Part shown: positions 9,334 through 17,617 of the stretch, in pieces
Numbering within the stretch: position 1 is the stretch's first letter
Layout: the number at the start of each line of letters is the position of its first letter
Origin: Microcella alkalica
GTDB lineage: Bacteria > Actinomycetota > Actinomycetes > Actinomycetales > Microbacteriaceae
Length of the DNA: 64,000 bases
NCBI RefSeq assembly: GCF_014595885.1
Contig: NZ_JABUKC010000001.1
Coordinates: forward strand, 248,001 to 312,000
Reading direction: 5' to 3'
Notes under the pieces: generated by a model
What the model saw: only the letters and a program-made list of their open reading frames with translations
Database searches by the model: none
What the model was told of the DNA's origin: nothing
Position numbers and translations under genes: made by a program

Positions 9334-9339
9334 TACGCT
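9334..9339 (+). promoter_or_regulatory. -10 element of a probable leaderless transcript (GNAT gene)
   Basis: TACGCT lies 7 nt before the ATG of the acetyltransferase, so transcription should begin at or next to the start codon. Confidence 0.55.
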
Positions 9340-9346
9340 GTTCCGC

Positions 9347-10408
9347 ATGACGGACGACTCCTCAGCTCCTCTGGCCGCCGCCGACGAGCGACGGCCGCCG
9401 CTGCGGCTGCGAGTCGCCGACCCCGGGGAGGTGCGGCTCCCCGAGCCCGAGCCGGGCATCCGCTGGCGCAGGGGCACCCGCGACGACGCCCCCGCGATCA
9501 CGAGGCTGTTCGAGGCGATGAGCCGCCGCGATCACCCCGACTGGAGCGAGAGCCTCGAGGAGGTGCTCGAGCAGTTCGGCCACTCCTGGATCGACCTCGA
9601 GCACGACAGCGCCCTCGCGGTCGACGACGACGGCGCGCCCGTCGCCTGGGGTCTCGTCGTGGAGACCCCCGAGCCCGAATCGATCGTCCGCGTCATCCTC
9701 AGTGGCGGCGTGCACCCCGAGCACCGCGGTCGCGGCCTGGGCCGCAGACTGCTGGCGTGGCAGCGGGCCCGCGCCGAGCAGCGTCTGTCGCGCAGCGACA
9801 GCATCCTGCCCGCCTGGGTGCTTGCGTACGCGCCCGAGCGCACCCCCGAGCACGGTCGGCTGCTCGAGCACGCCGGCTTCCGCGCCGCCCGCTACTTCAC
9901 GAGCCTCAACGCCGTGCTCGCGCGGGCCGAGCTCGACCGCCCGCTGCCCGACGGCGTGCGCATCGAGTCGTTCACCCCGCAGCGCGACGAGCAGCTGCGC
10001 CTCGCGAAGAACGCCGCCTTCGCCGATCACTGGGGCAGCCAGCCGGCGACCGTCGAGGGGTGGGCGTCGATGCTCGCCCTGCCGAGCGTGCGCCGCGACC
10101 TCAGCCGCGTCGCCGTCGTCGGCGACGAGGTGGTCGGCTTCGTGCTCGTCGAGATCAACGAGGACGACTGGGAGCGCCAAGGCTACACGGGCGCCTACAT
10201 CGGCCTCGTCGGCACGCGGCGCGAGTGGCGGGGCCGCGGGCTCGCCAGCGCGCTGCTCGCCGACAGCATGCGGGCCATGCGCGACCGCGGGCTCGAGCGC
10301 GCCGTGCTCGACGTCGACACCGAGAATCCGACGGGAGCCCTCGGCGTCTACGAGCGCCTCGGCTTCGTGGCCACGACGCGGGATGCCGCCTACCGCATCG
10401 AGTTCTGA
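9347..10408 (+). CDS. Tandem-GNAT N-acetyltransferase
   Basis: The 353-residue product holds two GNAT domains. The first (about residues 40-180) has the acetyl-CoA loop HPEHRGRGLGRRLL; the second (about 200-353) has WRGRGLASALLADSM and ends in a typical NPTGALGVYERLGF strand-helix. Two-domain GNATs in actinobacteria include mycothiol synthase MshD and antibiotic acetyltransferases. Similarity in layout does not establish which substrate is used, so I give no symbol. It is monocistronic, convergent with the acyltransferase gene, and separated from it by a short hairpin. Confidence 0.85.
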   Translation: MTDDSSAPLAAADERRPPLRLRVADPGEVRLPEPEPGIRWRRGTRDDAPAITRLFEAMSRRDHPDWSESLEEVLEQFGHSWIDLEHDSALAVDDDGAPVAWGLVVETPEPESIVRVILSGGVHPEHRGRGLGRRLLAWQRARAEQRLSRSDSILPAWVLAYAPERTPEHGRLLEHAGFRAARYFTSLNAVLARAELDRPLPDGVRIESFTPQRDEQLRLAKNAAFADHWGSQPATVEGWASMLALPSVRRDLSRVAVVGDEVVGFVLVEINEDDWERQGYTGAYIGLVGTRREWRGRGLASALLADSMRAMRDRGLERAVLDVDTENPTGALGVYERLGFVATTRDAAYRIEF

Positions 10409-10417
10409 CCCTCGCCT

Positions 10418-10434
10418 CCGCGGGCGACCCGCGG
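10418..10434. terminator. Short bidirectional hairpin between convergent genes
   Basis: CCGCGGG-CGA-CCCGCGG forms a 7-bp stem in the 32-bp gap between the convergent GNAT and acyltransferase genes. Confidence 0.45.
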
Positions 10435-10440
10435 CGCCGC

Positions 10441-12309
10441 TCAGCTGCGGTCGAGCGGATCCGCGAGGTAGTCCGCGATGCGTGGCAGGGTGGCGAGCCG
10501 GGTGAGCGGCGCCTCGAGCGCCTCGGCGTAGACCCGGCCGCCCGTCGGGCCCGGGTGGATCTGGTCGCCAGCGAGCAGGTCGAGCCTCGGCTGGATCGCG
10601 CTGCGCCAGTCGCTCAGCTCGACCGCGCGGTACCGATCGGCAAACGCCGTGAGGGCCGCGTTGACGCCGTCCGTCCAGCCGCGCGGCGCCTGCGTCGTCA
10701 CGAGCACGAGCTCGCGCTCTGGGCCCAGGATGTCGCGCACCTCGTCGAGCGTCGCGGAGTCGATCGGCCCGTTCGTGCCGAGGGCGACGACGACGATCGG
10801 GCGCAGCGCGCCGTTCGCGGCATGCTCCCGCAGGATCCGCGGGGCCTCCCGCATCTGTCGCGACACCGCCGCGTCGATCGCGATGCCGGGGAAGCGCTCC
10901 TGCAGCGCCGGCGCCGAGGCGAGCATGACGGAGTCGCCGATGGCGAGGATCTCCTCGCCGGACGGAGTCGACGGCGGGGGAGTGGGTGCGGTCGTCACGA
11001 TCGGCTGCGGCGGCACGGACGGCGCGGGCGTCGCGCTCGGCTCACGCAGCGCCGCCTCGCCCGCGGCGATCGCGGCCGCCGCGCTCGACGAGCCGGGCGA
11101 CTGCACGACCGCGGCCGCGCCGCCCGCCACGCAGGCGGTGACGAGCGCTCCCGCGACCGCGAGCCGGCGCGTGCGACCCTCCGGGCGCCGGAGGAGGGCG
11201 AGACCGTGGCGGCGCACGGGCTGCTCGAGCCAGCGGTACGAGGCCGCCGCGAGGGCGACGCTCGCGGCGAGGGCGACGGCGCCGAGCATCCACCCGCTCG
11301 CCCCGGAGCGCTCGACGCCGGGCAGCGCCGCGCCCAGCAGCACGATCGCGGGCCAGTGCCAGAGGTAGAGGCCGTAGGAGCGCTCGCCGATCCAGCGCGG
11401 CAGGGGCGCGTCGGCCACCGCCGCGGCGCGGCCGCGCGGGTGGTCGAGCGCCACGAGCAGCACGACGGTGAGGGCGGTGACGGTCGCGATGCCGCCGCGG
11501 TAGGCGGCCGCGTCGTCGATCGCCAGCAGGGCGGCGCCGCCGACGACGCCGAGGGCGCTGAGCGCCGCGACGGCGTCCGCCACGGGGGCGGGGATGCGCG
11601 CCAGCAGGTCGCGGGTGCTCGACAGCGGCGAGCGCGCGATCGCGAGCGCGGCGCCGGCGAGCAGCCCGAAGCCGTGCGTGAGCGTCGAGTAGTACGCGGT
11701 CGACGCCGCGCCGGGGTCGACCGCGGGGTCGCCGGCGAGGAGCGCCATCGCGAGCGCGGAGGTGACGGCGAGCGCGAGTACGACGGCCGTGCGCCAGCGG
11801 CGGCGCGGCACGAGCAGCAGGGCTAGGAGCGCGAGCGGCCAGAGCAGGTAGAACTGCTCCTCGACGGCGAGCGACCAGGCGTGGCGCAGCAGTTCGGGGT
11901 CGGACTGCTCGAGGTAGCTCGCGCCCTGCGCGATCGCGAACCAGTTGCTGGAGAACGAGGCGGCGCCGAGCAGCTGCCAGCCGATGCCGACGAGCACGTC
12001 GCCGCCGATGAGCGCGGCGAGCGCCGCGGAGACGCCGAGCATGACGGCCAGGGCCGGCAGCAGGCGGCGAGCGCGCCGTGCCCAGAACCGCCGCAGGTCG
12101 AGGCGACCGTGACGCTCGTGCTCGGCGAGCAGCAGGGCGGTGATGAGGTAGCCGCTGACGACGAGGAAGACGTCCACGCCGACGAACCCGCCCGGCGCGA
12201 GGCCCGGGAACAGGTGGTAGGCGAGGACGAGCACGATCGCGAGCGCCCGCACCCCGTCGAGGCCGGGGAGCCGATCGCGCGTGCTCGACACGGCGGATGC
12301 GCTGCTCAT
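10441..12309 (-). CDS. OafA-type membrane acyltransferase with SGNH domain
   Basis: This 622-residue protein likely transfers acyl groups to a cell-surface glycan. The N-terminal part is an acyltransferase-3 domain of about ten membrane helices, opening with RLPGLDGVRALAIVLVLAYH (His in the first helix). It includes VGVDVFLVVSGYLIT and the WSLAVEEQFYLLWP motif. The C-terminal part is an SGNH hydrolase-like domain with IGDSVML, ALGTNG and the catalytic DQIHPG. The ATG follows CTGGAGGGG, which fixes the start; the longer upstream frame is rejected. The exact acceptor (peptidoglycan, teichoic acid or polysaccharide) cannot be told. Confidence 0.9.
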   Translation of the reverse strand: MSSASAVSSTRDRLPGLDGVRALAIVLVLAYHLFPGLAPGGFVGVDVFLVVSGYLITALLLAEHERHGRLDLRRFWARRARRLLPALAVMLGVSAALAALIGGDVLVGIGWQLLGAASFSSNWFAIAQGASYLEQSDPELLRHAWSLAVEEQFYLLWPLALLALLLVPRRRWRTAVVLALAVTSALAMALLAGDPAVDPGAASTAYYSTLTHGFGLLAGAALAIARSPLSSTRDLLARIPAPVADAVAALSALGVVGGAALLAIDDAAAYRGGIATVTALTVVLLVALDHPRGRAAAVADAPLPRWIGERSYGLYLWHWPAIVLLGAALPGVERSGASGWMLGAVALAASVALAAASYRWLEQPVRRHGLALLRRPEGRTRRLAVAGALVTACVAGGAAAVVQSPGSSSAAAAIAAGEAALREPSATPAPSVPPQPIVTTAPTPPPSTPSGEEILAIGDSVMLASAPALQERFPGIAIDAAVSRQMREAPRILREHAANGALRPIVVVALGTNGPIDSATLDEVRDILGPERELVLVTTQAPRGWTDGVNAALTAFADRYRAVELSDWRSAIQPRLDLLAGDQIHPGPTGGRVYAEALEAPLTRLATLPRIADYLADPLDRS

Positions 12310-12360
12310 GTCCCCTCCAGGGTCGCCCGGTGCCGCCGCCGAGGCCAAATCGACCCGCCG

Positions 12361-12366
12361 TAGACT
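12361..12366 (+). promoter_or_regulatory. -10 element of leaderless truA transcript
   Basis: TAGACT ends 6 nt before the truA GTG. The 63-bp gap also serves the divergent acyltransferase gene. Confidence 0.55.
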
Positions 12367-12372
12367 CGCGAC

Positions 12373-13266
12373 GTGACCGCCGTTCGCCTGCGCCTCGACC
12401 TCGCCTACGACGGCACCGACTTCTCCGGCTGGAGTCGGCAGCCGGGCCTGCGCACGGTGCAGGGCGAGCTCGAGGCAGCGCTCGCCACGGTGCTGCGGCA
12501 CGCCGACGGCGATCCGCCGCAGCTCACCGTCGCGGGGCGCACGGACGCCGGCGTGCACGCCACCGGGCAGGTCGCCCACATCGACCTCTCGCCCGCCCAG
12601 TGGGAGTCGCTGCAGAGCCCGCACCGCTCCTCTCCCCGCCGCGCGGCCGCGGTGCACTCCCCGGAGGGCTCGCTCGTGCGGCGGATCAACGGCATCGCGG
12701 GGGTCGCGGGCGACCTGGTCGTGCGCTCGGCTCGCGTCGCGCCCGAGGGCTTCGACGCACGCTTCTCGCCAGTGTGGCGCCGGTACGAGTACCGACTGGC
12801 CGACGAGCGGGCCGAGCGCGACCCGCGTCGCCGCACGCACACCCTGTGGTACCCGGCCGCCCTCGACGGCGAGGCGATGGATGCTGCGGCGCGCTCGCTC
12901 GTCGGCCTCCACGACTTCGGCGCGTTCTGCAAGCCCCGCCCCGGCTCCACGACGATCCGCACCCTGCTCGACTACGCCTGGCGGCGCGACGACGCCGGTG
13001 TGCTCGTCGCCGAGGTGCGCGCCGACGCCTTCTGCCATTCGATGGTGCGGGCCCTCGTCGGCGCCGCCGTGGCTGTCGGGCTCGGCCGGCTCGACGCCGA
13101 GCGCCTCGTCGCGATCCGCGACGGGGCCGCCCGCACGAGCGACTTCCCGGTGGTCGCGGCCAAGGGGCTCACGCTCGAGGAGGTCGGCTACCCCGCCGAG
13201 GGCGAGCTGGCCGCGCGGGCCGAGCAGACGCGGGCCAAGCGCGAATTGACCCCCCGACCCGCGTGA
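12373..13266 (+). CDS. truA: tRNA pseudouridine(38-40) synthase
   Basis: TruA makes pseudouridine in the anticodon stem-loop of tRNA. The 297-residue product has the catalytic Asp in GRTDAGVHATGQV, the RYEYRL block and the second-half motif FCHSMVRALVG. It is somewhat longer than the E. coli enzyme because of an insertion after residue 75. It starts at a GTG only 6 nt after a -10 hexamer. Its 3' end contains the -35 of the rplM promoter. Confidence 0.95.
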   Translation: MTAVRLRLDLAYDGTDFSGWSRQPGLRTVQGELEAALATVLRHADGDPPQLTVAGRTDAGVHATGQVAHIDLSPAQWESLQSPHRSSPRRAAAVHSPEGSLVRRINGIAGVAGDLVVRSARVAPEGFDARFSPVWRRYEYRLADERAERDPRRRTHTLWYPAALDGEAMDAAARSLVGLHDFGAFCKPRPGSTTIRTLLDYAWRRDDAGVLVAEVRADAFCHSMVRALVGAAVAVGLGRLDAERLVAIRDGAARTSDFPVVAAKGLTLEEVGYPAEGELAARAEQTRAKRELTPRPA

Positions 13267-13302
13267 CCTAGGCTTGACCCTTGGTGCCCGTCGCCGACGG
13301 GC
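13246..13302 (+). promoter_or_regulatory. rplM promoter, shared initial transcribed element and leader hairpin
   Basis: A -35 TTGACC (13246-13251) inside the end of truA and a -10 TAGGCT (13269-13274) are spaced 17 bp. They are followed by TTGACCCTTGGTGC, identical to the sequence after the infA -10. A 7-bp hairpin GCCCGTC-GCC-GACGGGC occupies 13286-13302. The leader to rplM is about 120 nt. Confidence 0.75.
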
Positions 13303-13400
13303 ATCCGGTTGAGCCCTCCACCGGGGCGTTCCCCGCGACTCTCGCGCGGAACCACCCACCGGAGCGGGATTCACGAACACCTCGACAGAAAGCACGTACT

Positions 13401-13847
13401 GTGACGCGCACGTTCAGCCCCAAGCACGCTGACGTCCAGCGCGACTGGGTCCTCATCGATGCAACCGATGTCGTCCTGGGTCGTCTGGCCAGCCACGCCG
13501 CCGCCCTCCTCCGCGGCAAGCACAAGCCCACCTTCGCCCAGCACATGGACATGGGCGACTTCGTCATCATCGTCAACGCCGACAAGGTCGCGCTGACCGG
13601 CTCGAAGCTCGCGCAGAAGAAGGCCTACCGCCACTCGGGCTACCCGGGCGGCCTCACCGCCACCTCGTACTCCGAGCTCCTGGAGAAGAACCCGGAGCGC
13701 GCCGTCGAGAAGGCGATCCGCGGCATGCTGCCGAAGAACAGCCTCGGCCGTGCCCAGCTCAAGAAGCTGAAGGTCTACGCCGGTGCCGAGCACCCGCACG
13801 CTGCCCAGCAGCCCAAGACCTACACCCTCGACCAGGTCGCCCAGTAG
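13401..13847 (+). CDS. rplM: 50S ribosomal protein L13
   Basis: L13 is an early 50S assembly protein. The 148-residue product [20 protein letters not shown]... has the signature [20 protein letters not shown] and normal length. The GTG is chosen because it gives the conserved N-terminus; the upstream frame is leader. It forms a two-gene operon with rpsI and is preceded by a long structured leader, a common site of r-protein autoregulation, though autoregulation is not shown here. Confidence 0.97.
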   Translation: MTRTFSPKHADVQRDWVLIDATDVVLGRLASHAAALLRGKHKPTFAQHMDMGDFVIIVNADKVALTGSKLAQKKAYRHSGYPGGLTATSYSELLEKNPERAVEKAIRGMLPKNSLGRAQLKKLKVYAGAEHPHAAQQPKTYTLDQVAQ

Positions 13848-13878
13848 CGACCGCCTGACGACTTCAAGGATCGATACC

Positions 13879-14361
13879 GTGGCGAACGACATCACCAACG
13901 ACGCAGCTCCTGAGAGCTACACGACCGAGTCCCCGGCGGCCGCGGCGCAGACCGCGCCCCGCGCCGTGCTCAACGTCTCGGGCCAGGCCGTGGGCCGCCG
14001 CAAGCAGGCCATCGCCCGCGTGCGTCTGGTTCCCGGCTCGGGCACCTACTCGGTCAACGGGCGCACGCTCGAGGACTACTTCCCGAACAAGCTGCACCAG
14101 CAGCTCATCAACGACCCGCTGACGGTGCTGCAGCTCGGCGGCGCCTACGACGTGACCGCCCGTATCACCGGCGGCGGCCCCTCGGGCCAGGCGGGCGCCC
14201 TGCGCCTCGCCATCGCGCGCGCGCTCAACGAGATCGACCGCGAGAACAACCGCCCCACCCTCAAGAAGGCCGGCTTCCTCACGCGTGACGCCCGCGTCAT
14301 CGAGCGCAAGAAGGCCGGTCTCAAGAAGGCCCGCAAGGCGCCTCAGTACTCGAAGCGCTAA
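13879..14361 (+). CDS. rpsI: 30S ribosomal protein S9
   Basis: S9 has a C-terminal tail that reaches the P-site tRNA. The 160-residue product ends in the invariant SKR and has the [22 protein letters not shown] block. About 30 residues of Ala/Thr/Glu-rich extension precede the core, as in other actinobacteria. The GTG follows CAAGGA by 8 nt. It is 31 bp from rplM and 27 bp from glmM. Confidence 0.97.
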   Translation: MANDITNDAAPESYTTESPAAAAQTAPRAVLNVSGQAVGRRKQAIARVRLVPGSGTYSVNGRTLEDYFPNKLHQQLINDPLTVLQLGGAYDVTARITGGGPSGQAGALRLAIARALNEIDRENNRPTLKKAGFLTRDARVIERKKAGLKKARKAPQYSKR

Positions 14362-14388
14362 GCCGCTCCGACGCTCACGCCGATCGAC

Positions 14389-15750
14389 ATGGGTCGACTG
14401 TTCGGCACGGACGGGGTCCGGGGGCTGGCCAACGGTGATCTCACCGCTGACCTGGCCCTCGGCCTCGCCCAGGCCGCTGCCCTCGTGCTCACGCAGGGCC
14501 GTCATGCCGACGAGCTGCGTGCGCAGGGCAAGCGCCCGCGCGCCATCGTCGCGCGCGACCCCCGCGTCTCGGGCGAGTTCCTGACCGCGGCCGTCGCCGC
14601 GGGTCTCGCCTCCTCGGGCATCGACGTGCTCGACGCCGGCGTCATCCCGACGCCCGCCGCCGCCTTCCTCGTGGGCGACATCCACGCCGACTTCGGCGTC
14701 ATGATCTCCGCCTCGCACAACCCCGCGCCCGACAACGGCATCAAGTTCTTCTCCTTCGGCGGCGTGAAGCTGCCCGATGAGGTGGAGGACCGCATCGAGG
14801 CCGCCATGGCGGGCGAGAAGCTCGCACCGACGGGTGGCGGCGTGGGCCGCATCCGACGCTTCGCCGACGCGGAGGACCGTTACGTCCTGCACCTGCTCGG
14901 CACGCTCGACGTGCGCCTCGACGGCCTGCACGTCGTCATCGATTGCGCGCACGGCGCCGCGGCCGGCATCTCGCCGCAGGTGTTCGCCGACGCGGGCGCG
15001 ACGGTCACCGTCATCGGCTCCGACCCTGACGGCCTCAACATCAACGACGGCGTCGGCTCGACGCATCTGGAGCTGCTGCAGCAGACGGTCGTCGAGCTCG
15101 GCGCCGATCTCGGCATCGCGCACGACGGCGATGCCGACCGCTGCCTCGCGGTGGATGCCCGGGGCCAGGTCGTCGACGGCGACCGCATCATGGCGATCCT
15201 CGCGGTCGCCGAACAGCAGCGCGGGCTGCTCGTCGACGACACCCTGGTCGTGACGGTCATGAGCAACCTCGGCCTGAAGCGCGCGATGGCCGAGCGGGGC
15301 ATCCGCATCATCGAGACCGGCGTCGGCGACCGCTACGTGCTCGAGGCGCTCGCCGAGCACGGGCTCAGCCTGGGCGGCGAGCAGTCGGGCCACATCATCT
15401 TCAGCCGGCACGCCACGACGGGCGACGGCATCCTCACCGGCATCCAGCTCGCGGCCGAGATGGCCCGCACGGGCAAGACCCTCGAGGAGCTCGGGCAGGT
15501 CATGACCGTGTTCCCGCAGGTGCTCATCAACGTGCGCGGTGTCGACCGCACGGCGCTCGCCGGGCACGAGGGCGTCGCCGCGGCGGTGGCCGAGGTCGAG
15601 GCCGAGCTCGGCGACTCCGGGCGCGTGCTGCTGCGCGCGAGCGGCACCGAGCCGATGGTGCGCGTCATGGTCGAGGCGGCGACCGAGAAGGTCGCGCAGG
15701 CCATGGCCGAGCGCCTCGCCGACGTGGTGCGCGAGCACCTCGCCGTCTAG
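14389..15750 (+). CDS. glmM: Phosphoglucosamine mutase
   Basis: GlmM interconverts glucosamine-6-P and glucosamine-1-P for UDP-GlcNAc synthesis. The 453-residue product starts [15 protein letters not shown]. It has the phosphoserine loop ISASHNP with Ser109, the metal loop DGDADRC and the sugar-binding loop GGEQSGHII, and ends with the phosphate-binding [12 protein letters not shown]. It follows rpsI closely, an arrangement typical of actinobacteria, and glmS lies 2 kb downstream. Confidence 0.97.
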   Translation: MGRLFGTDGVRGLANGDLTADLALGLAQAAALVLTQGRHADELRAQGKRPRAIVARDPRVSGEFLTAAVAAGLASSGIDVLDAGVIPTPAAAFLVGDIHADFGVMISASHNPAPDNGIKFFSFGGVKLPDEVEDRIEAAMAGEKLAPTGGGVGRIRRFADAEDRYVLHLLGTLDVRLDGLHVVIDCAHGAAAGISPQVFADAGATVTVIGSDPDGLNINDGVGSTHLELLQQTVVELGADLGIAHDGDADRCLAVDARGQVVDGDRIMAILAVAEQQRGLLVDDTLVVTVMSNLGLKRAMAERGIRIIETGVGDRYVLEALAEHGLSLGGEQSGHIIFSRHATTGDGILTGIQLAAEMARTGKTLEELGQVMTVFPQVLINVRGVDRTALAGHEGVAAAVAEVEAELGDSGRVLLRASGTEPMVRVMVEAATEKVAQAMAERLADVVREHLAV

Positions 15751-15768
15751 GAGGGCGCGCCTCGCCCC

Positions 15769-16566
15769 TCAGCGCACGCGCGCGACGATCTCGCCGTGCG
15801 GCATGAGCATCCAGGCGTCGGGGTGCGCCGCCCAGGCGAGCCACGCCTGCGAGATCGCCTCGAGCTCGTCGCGCGTCGCGAGCCCGTGGCGCACGGCGTC
15901 GTCGGCGAACGACGACGACACGACCCGCTCCGCCCACAGCCCGCCCCACCAGGGGCCGTCGCCGTCGGCGGTGAAGAGCCACGTCGACGCCGTCGCGGTG
16001 ACCTCCTCGAAGCCCGCGGCGTGCGCCCACTGCAGCAACCGGCGGCCCGCCCTCGCCTCGCCCCCGTTCGCGAGGGGGATGCTCACCGACAGCTCGAGCC
16101 AGCGCGCGAGCTCCGGCGACAGCGGGTGCAGCAGCACCCCGCCGGCATCCTGGTCGCGCGCCGCGACGACGCCGCCGGGGCGCACGACGCGCGCCATCTC
16201 GCGCAGCGCGCCCACCGGGTCGCCCAGGTGCTGCAGCACCTGGTGCGCGTGCGCGATGTCGACTGAGCCGTCGTCGAACGGCAGCGCGTAGAGGTCGCCC
16301 TGCTCGAACCGCACGGCCAGCCCGGCCTCCTCGGCGAGCTCGCGGGCGAAGGCCACGGCCGTCTCGGCGCCGTCGAGCCCGACCACGCGGTCGGCGCCGA
16401 GGCGGCGCGCGAACTCGAGCGTGATGCTGCCGGGGCCGCTGCCCACGTCGACGAGCGAGGCGCCGGGGGTGAGGTGCGGCTCGAGGTAGGCGGCGGAGTT
16501 CGCGATCGTGCGCCAGGCGTGCGCGGCGAGCACGCTCGGGTGGTGACCGTGGGTGTACTTGACCAT
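15769..16566 (-). CDS. SAM-dependent methyltransferase, class I
   Basis: The 265-residue product shows the class I Rossmann motifs: VDVGSGPGSITLEFARRL (motif I), VVGLDGA, FEQGDLYALPFDDGSVDIAHAHQVLQHL and the VVRPGGVV strand. This is the UbiE/methyltransferase-11 pattern. No substrate-specific features are recognisable. The gene is convergent with glmM with only 18 bp between them and follows coaA on the minus strand with a 27-bp gap, so it may be co-transcribed with coaA. Confidence 0.88.
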   Translation of the reverse strand: MVKYTHGHHPSVLAAHAWRTIANSAAYLEPHLTPGASLVDVGSGPGSITLEFARRLGADRVVGLDGAETAVAFARELAEEAGLAVRFEQGDLYALPFDDGSVDIAHAHQVLQHLGDPVGALREMARVVRPGGVVAARDQDAGGVLLHPLSPELARWLELSVSIPLANGGEARAGRRLLQWAHAAGFEEVTATASTWLFTADGDGPWWGGLWAERVVSSSFADDAVRHGLATRDELEAISQAWLAWAAHPDAWMLMPHGEIVARVR

Positions 16567-16593
16567 GCGGGGTTCCTCGGGCCGGGTGTCGGG

Positions 16594-17538
16594 TCAGATC
16601 TTGCGCAGCAGCACCGTCGAGACGGCGTGGTCGCTCTCCTTGCGCAGCACGAGCGAGGCGCGGGCGCGCGTCGGCAGGATGTTCTGCACCAGGTTCGGCT
16701 CGTTGATCTCGCGCCAGATCTCGCGCGCCTTCGCGACCGCCTGCTCGTGCGTGAGCGCGGCGTAGCGGTGGAAGTAGCTGCGCGGATCGGCGAAGGCTCC
16801 GCGCTGCAGGGCGAGGAAGCGGTCGACGTACCAGGCCTCGATGTCGCTCGTGCGGGCATCCACGTAGATCGTGAAGTCGAACAGGTCGCTCACCGCGAGG
16901 GAGGCGCCCGGCCCGGGCGGCTGCAGCACGTTCAGGCCCTCGACGATGAGGATGTCGGGCCGACGCACGACGATCTCGGCGTCGGGCACGATGTCGTAGC
17001 TCAGATGCGAGTACACCGGCGCGCGCACCTCGTCGGCGCCCGACTTGATCCGTGAGACGAACCGCAGCAGCGCGCGACGGTCGTACGACTCGGGGAACCC
17101 CTTGCGGTGCAGGATGCCGCGGCGGCCTAGCTCCGCGGTGGGCAGGAGGAAGCCGTCGGTCGTGACGAGCTCGACGCGGGGCGTGTCAGGCCAGCGGGAG
17201 AGCAGCTCGCGCAGCAGGCGCGCGATCGTCGACTTGCCGACCGCGACCGAGCCGGCGACGCCGATGACGAACGGCGTGCTCGACCCGGGCTCGCCGAGGA
17301 ACTCGCGCGTCGCGTCGTGCAGTCGCCGCGCGCCGACCGCGTAGAGCGAGATGAGCCGACTGAGCGGCACGTACACCTCGGCGACCTCGCGCAGGTCGAG
17401 CTGGTCGCCGAGCCCGCGCAGCTGCACGAGCTCGGTCTCGGTGAGCGGCTGCGGTGTCGAGGGCGCGAGCGCGGCCCAGCGCCGCCGATCGAGCTCGACG
17501 AAGGGGGAGTTGTCGCGCGCTGCGCTCGCCTCGGACAT
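16594..17538 (-). CDS. coaA: Type I pantothenate kinase
   Basis: CoaA phosphorylates pantothenate, the first step of coenzyme A synthesis. The 314-residue product has the P-loop [17 protein letters not shown], the [10 protein letters not shown] motif and the IVEGLNVLQ segment of type I kinases. The ATG at 17538 is preferred over a GTG three codons upstream because TACTGT on the minus strand ends 7 nt before it, fitting a leaderless start. It is divergent from glmS. Confidence 0.94.
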   Translation of the reverse strand: MSEASAARDNSPFVELDRRRWAALAPSTPQPLTETELVQLRGLGDQLDLREVAEVYVPLSRLISLYAVGARRLHDATREFLGEPGSSTPFVIGVAGSVAVGKSTIARLLRELLSRWPDTPRVELVTTDGFLLPTAELGRRGILHRKGFPESYDRRALLRFVSRIKSGADEVRAPVYSHLSYDIVPDAEIVVRRPDILIVEGLNVLQPPGPGASLAVSDLFDFTIYVDARTSDIEAWYVDRFLALQRGAFADPRSYFHRYAALTHEQAVAKAREIWREINEPNLVQNILPTRARASLVLRKESDHAVSTVLLRKI

Positions 17539-17545
17539 CGGCTCC

Positions 17546-17551
17546 ACAGTA
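17546..17551 (-). promoter_or_regulatory. -10 element of leaderless coaA transcript
   Basis: Read on the minus strand, TACTGT ends 7 nt before the coaA ATG. Confidence 0.45.
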
Positions 17552-17604
17552 CTGCCCGGTCAGGGGCCGTTCGGGCCGCGGCGCCGGGGTGCGGGTCGCG
17601 TCAC

Positions 17605-17610
17605 TAGACT
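17605..17610 (+). promoter_or_regulatory. -10 element of leaderless glmS transcript
   Basis: TAGACT ends 7 nt before the glmS ATG. There is therefore no room for a glmS ribozyme leader. Confidence 0.6.
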
Positions 17611-17617
17611 CGAGCCC

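Noticed and set aside
10441-13395. A 984-residue open frame on the minus strand spanning the acyltransferase and truA.
   Set aside because: The acyltransferase starts at 12309 after a CTGGAGGGG site. The rest is antisense to truA, which has a full set of conserved motifs.
13864-15738. A 624-residue minus-strand open frame over rpsI and glmM.
   Set aside because: It is antisense to two unmistakable genes and has no ribosome-binding site or domain.
17571-17617. A glmS ribozyme upstream of glmS.
   Set aside because: There is no space for it: the -10 ends 7 nt before the start codon. No ribozyme-like sequence is visible.
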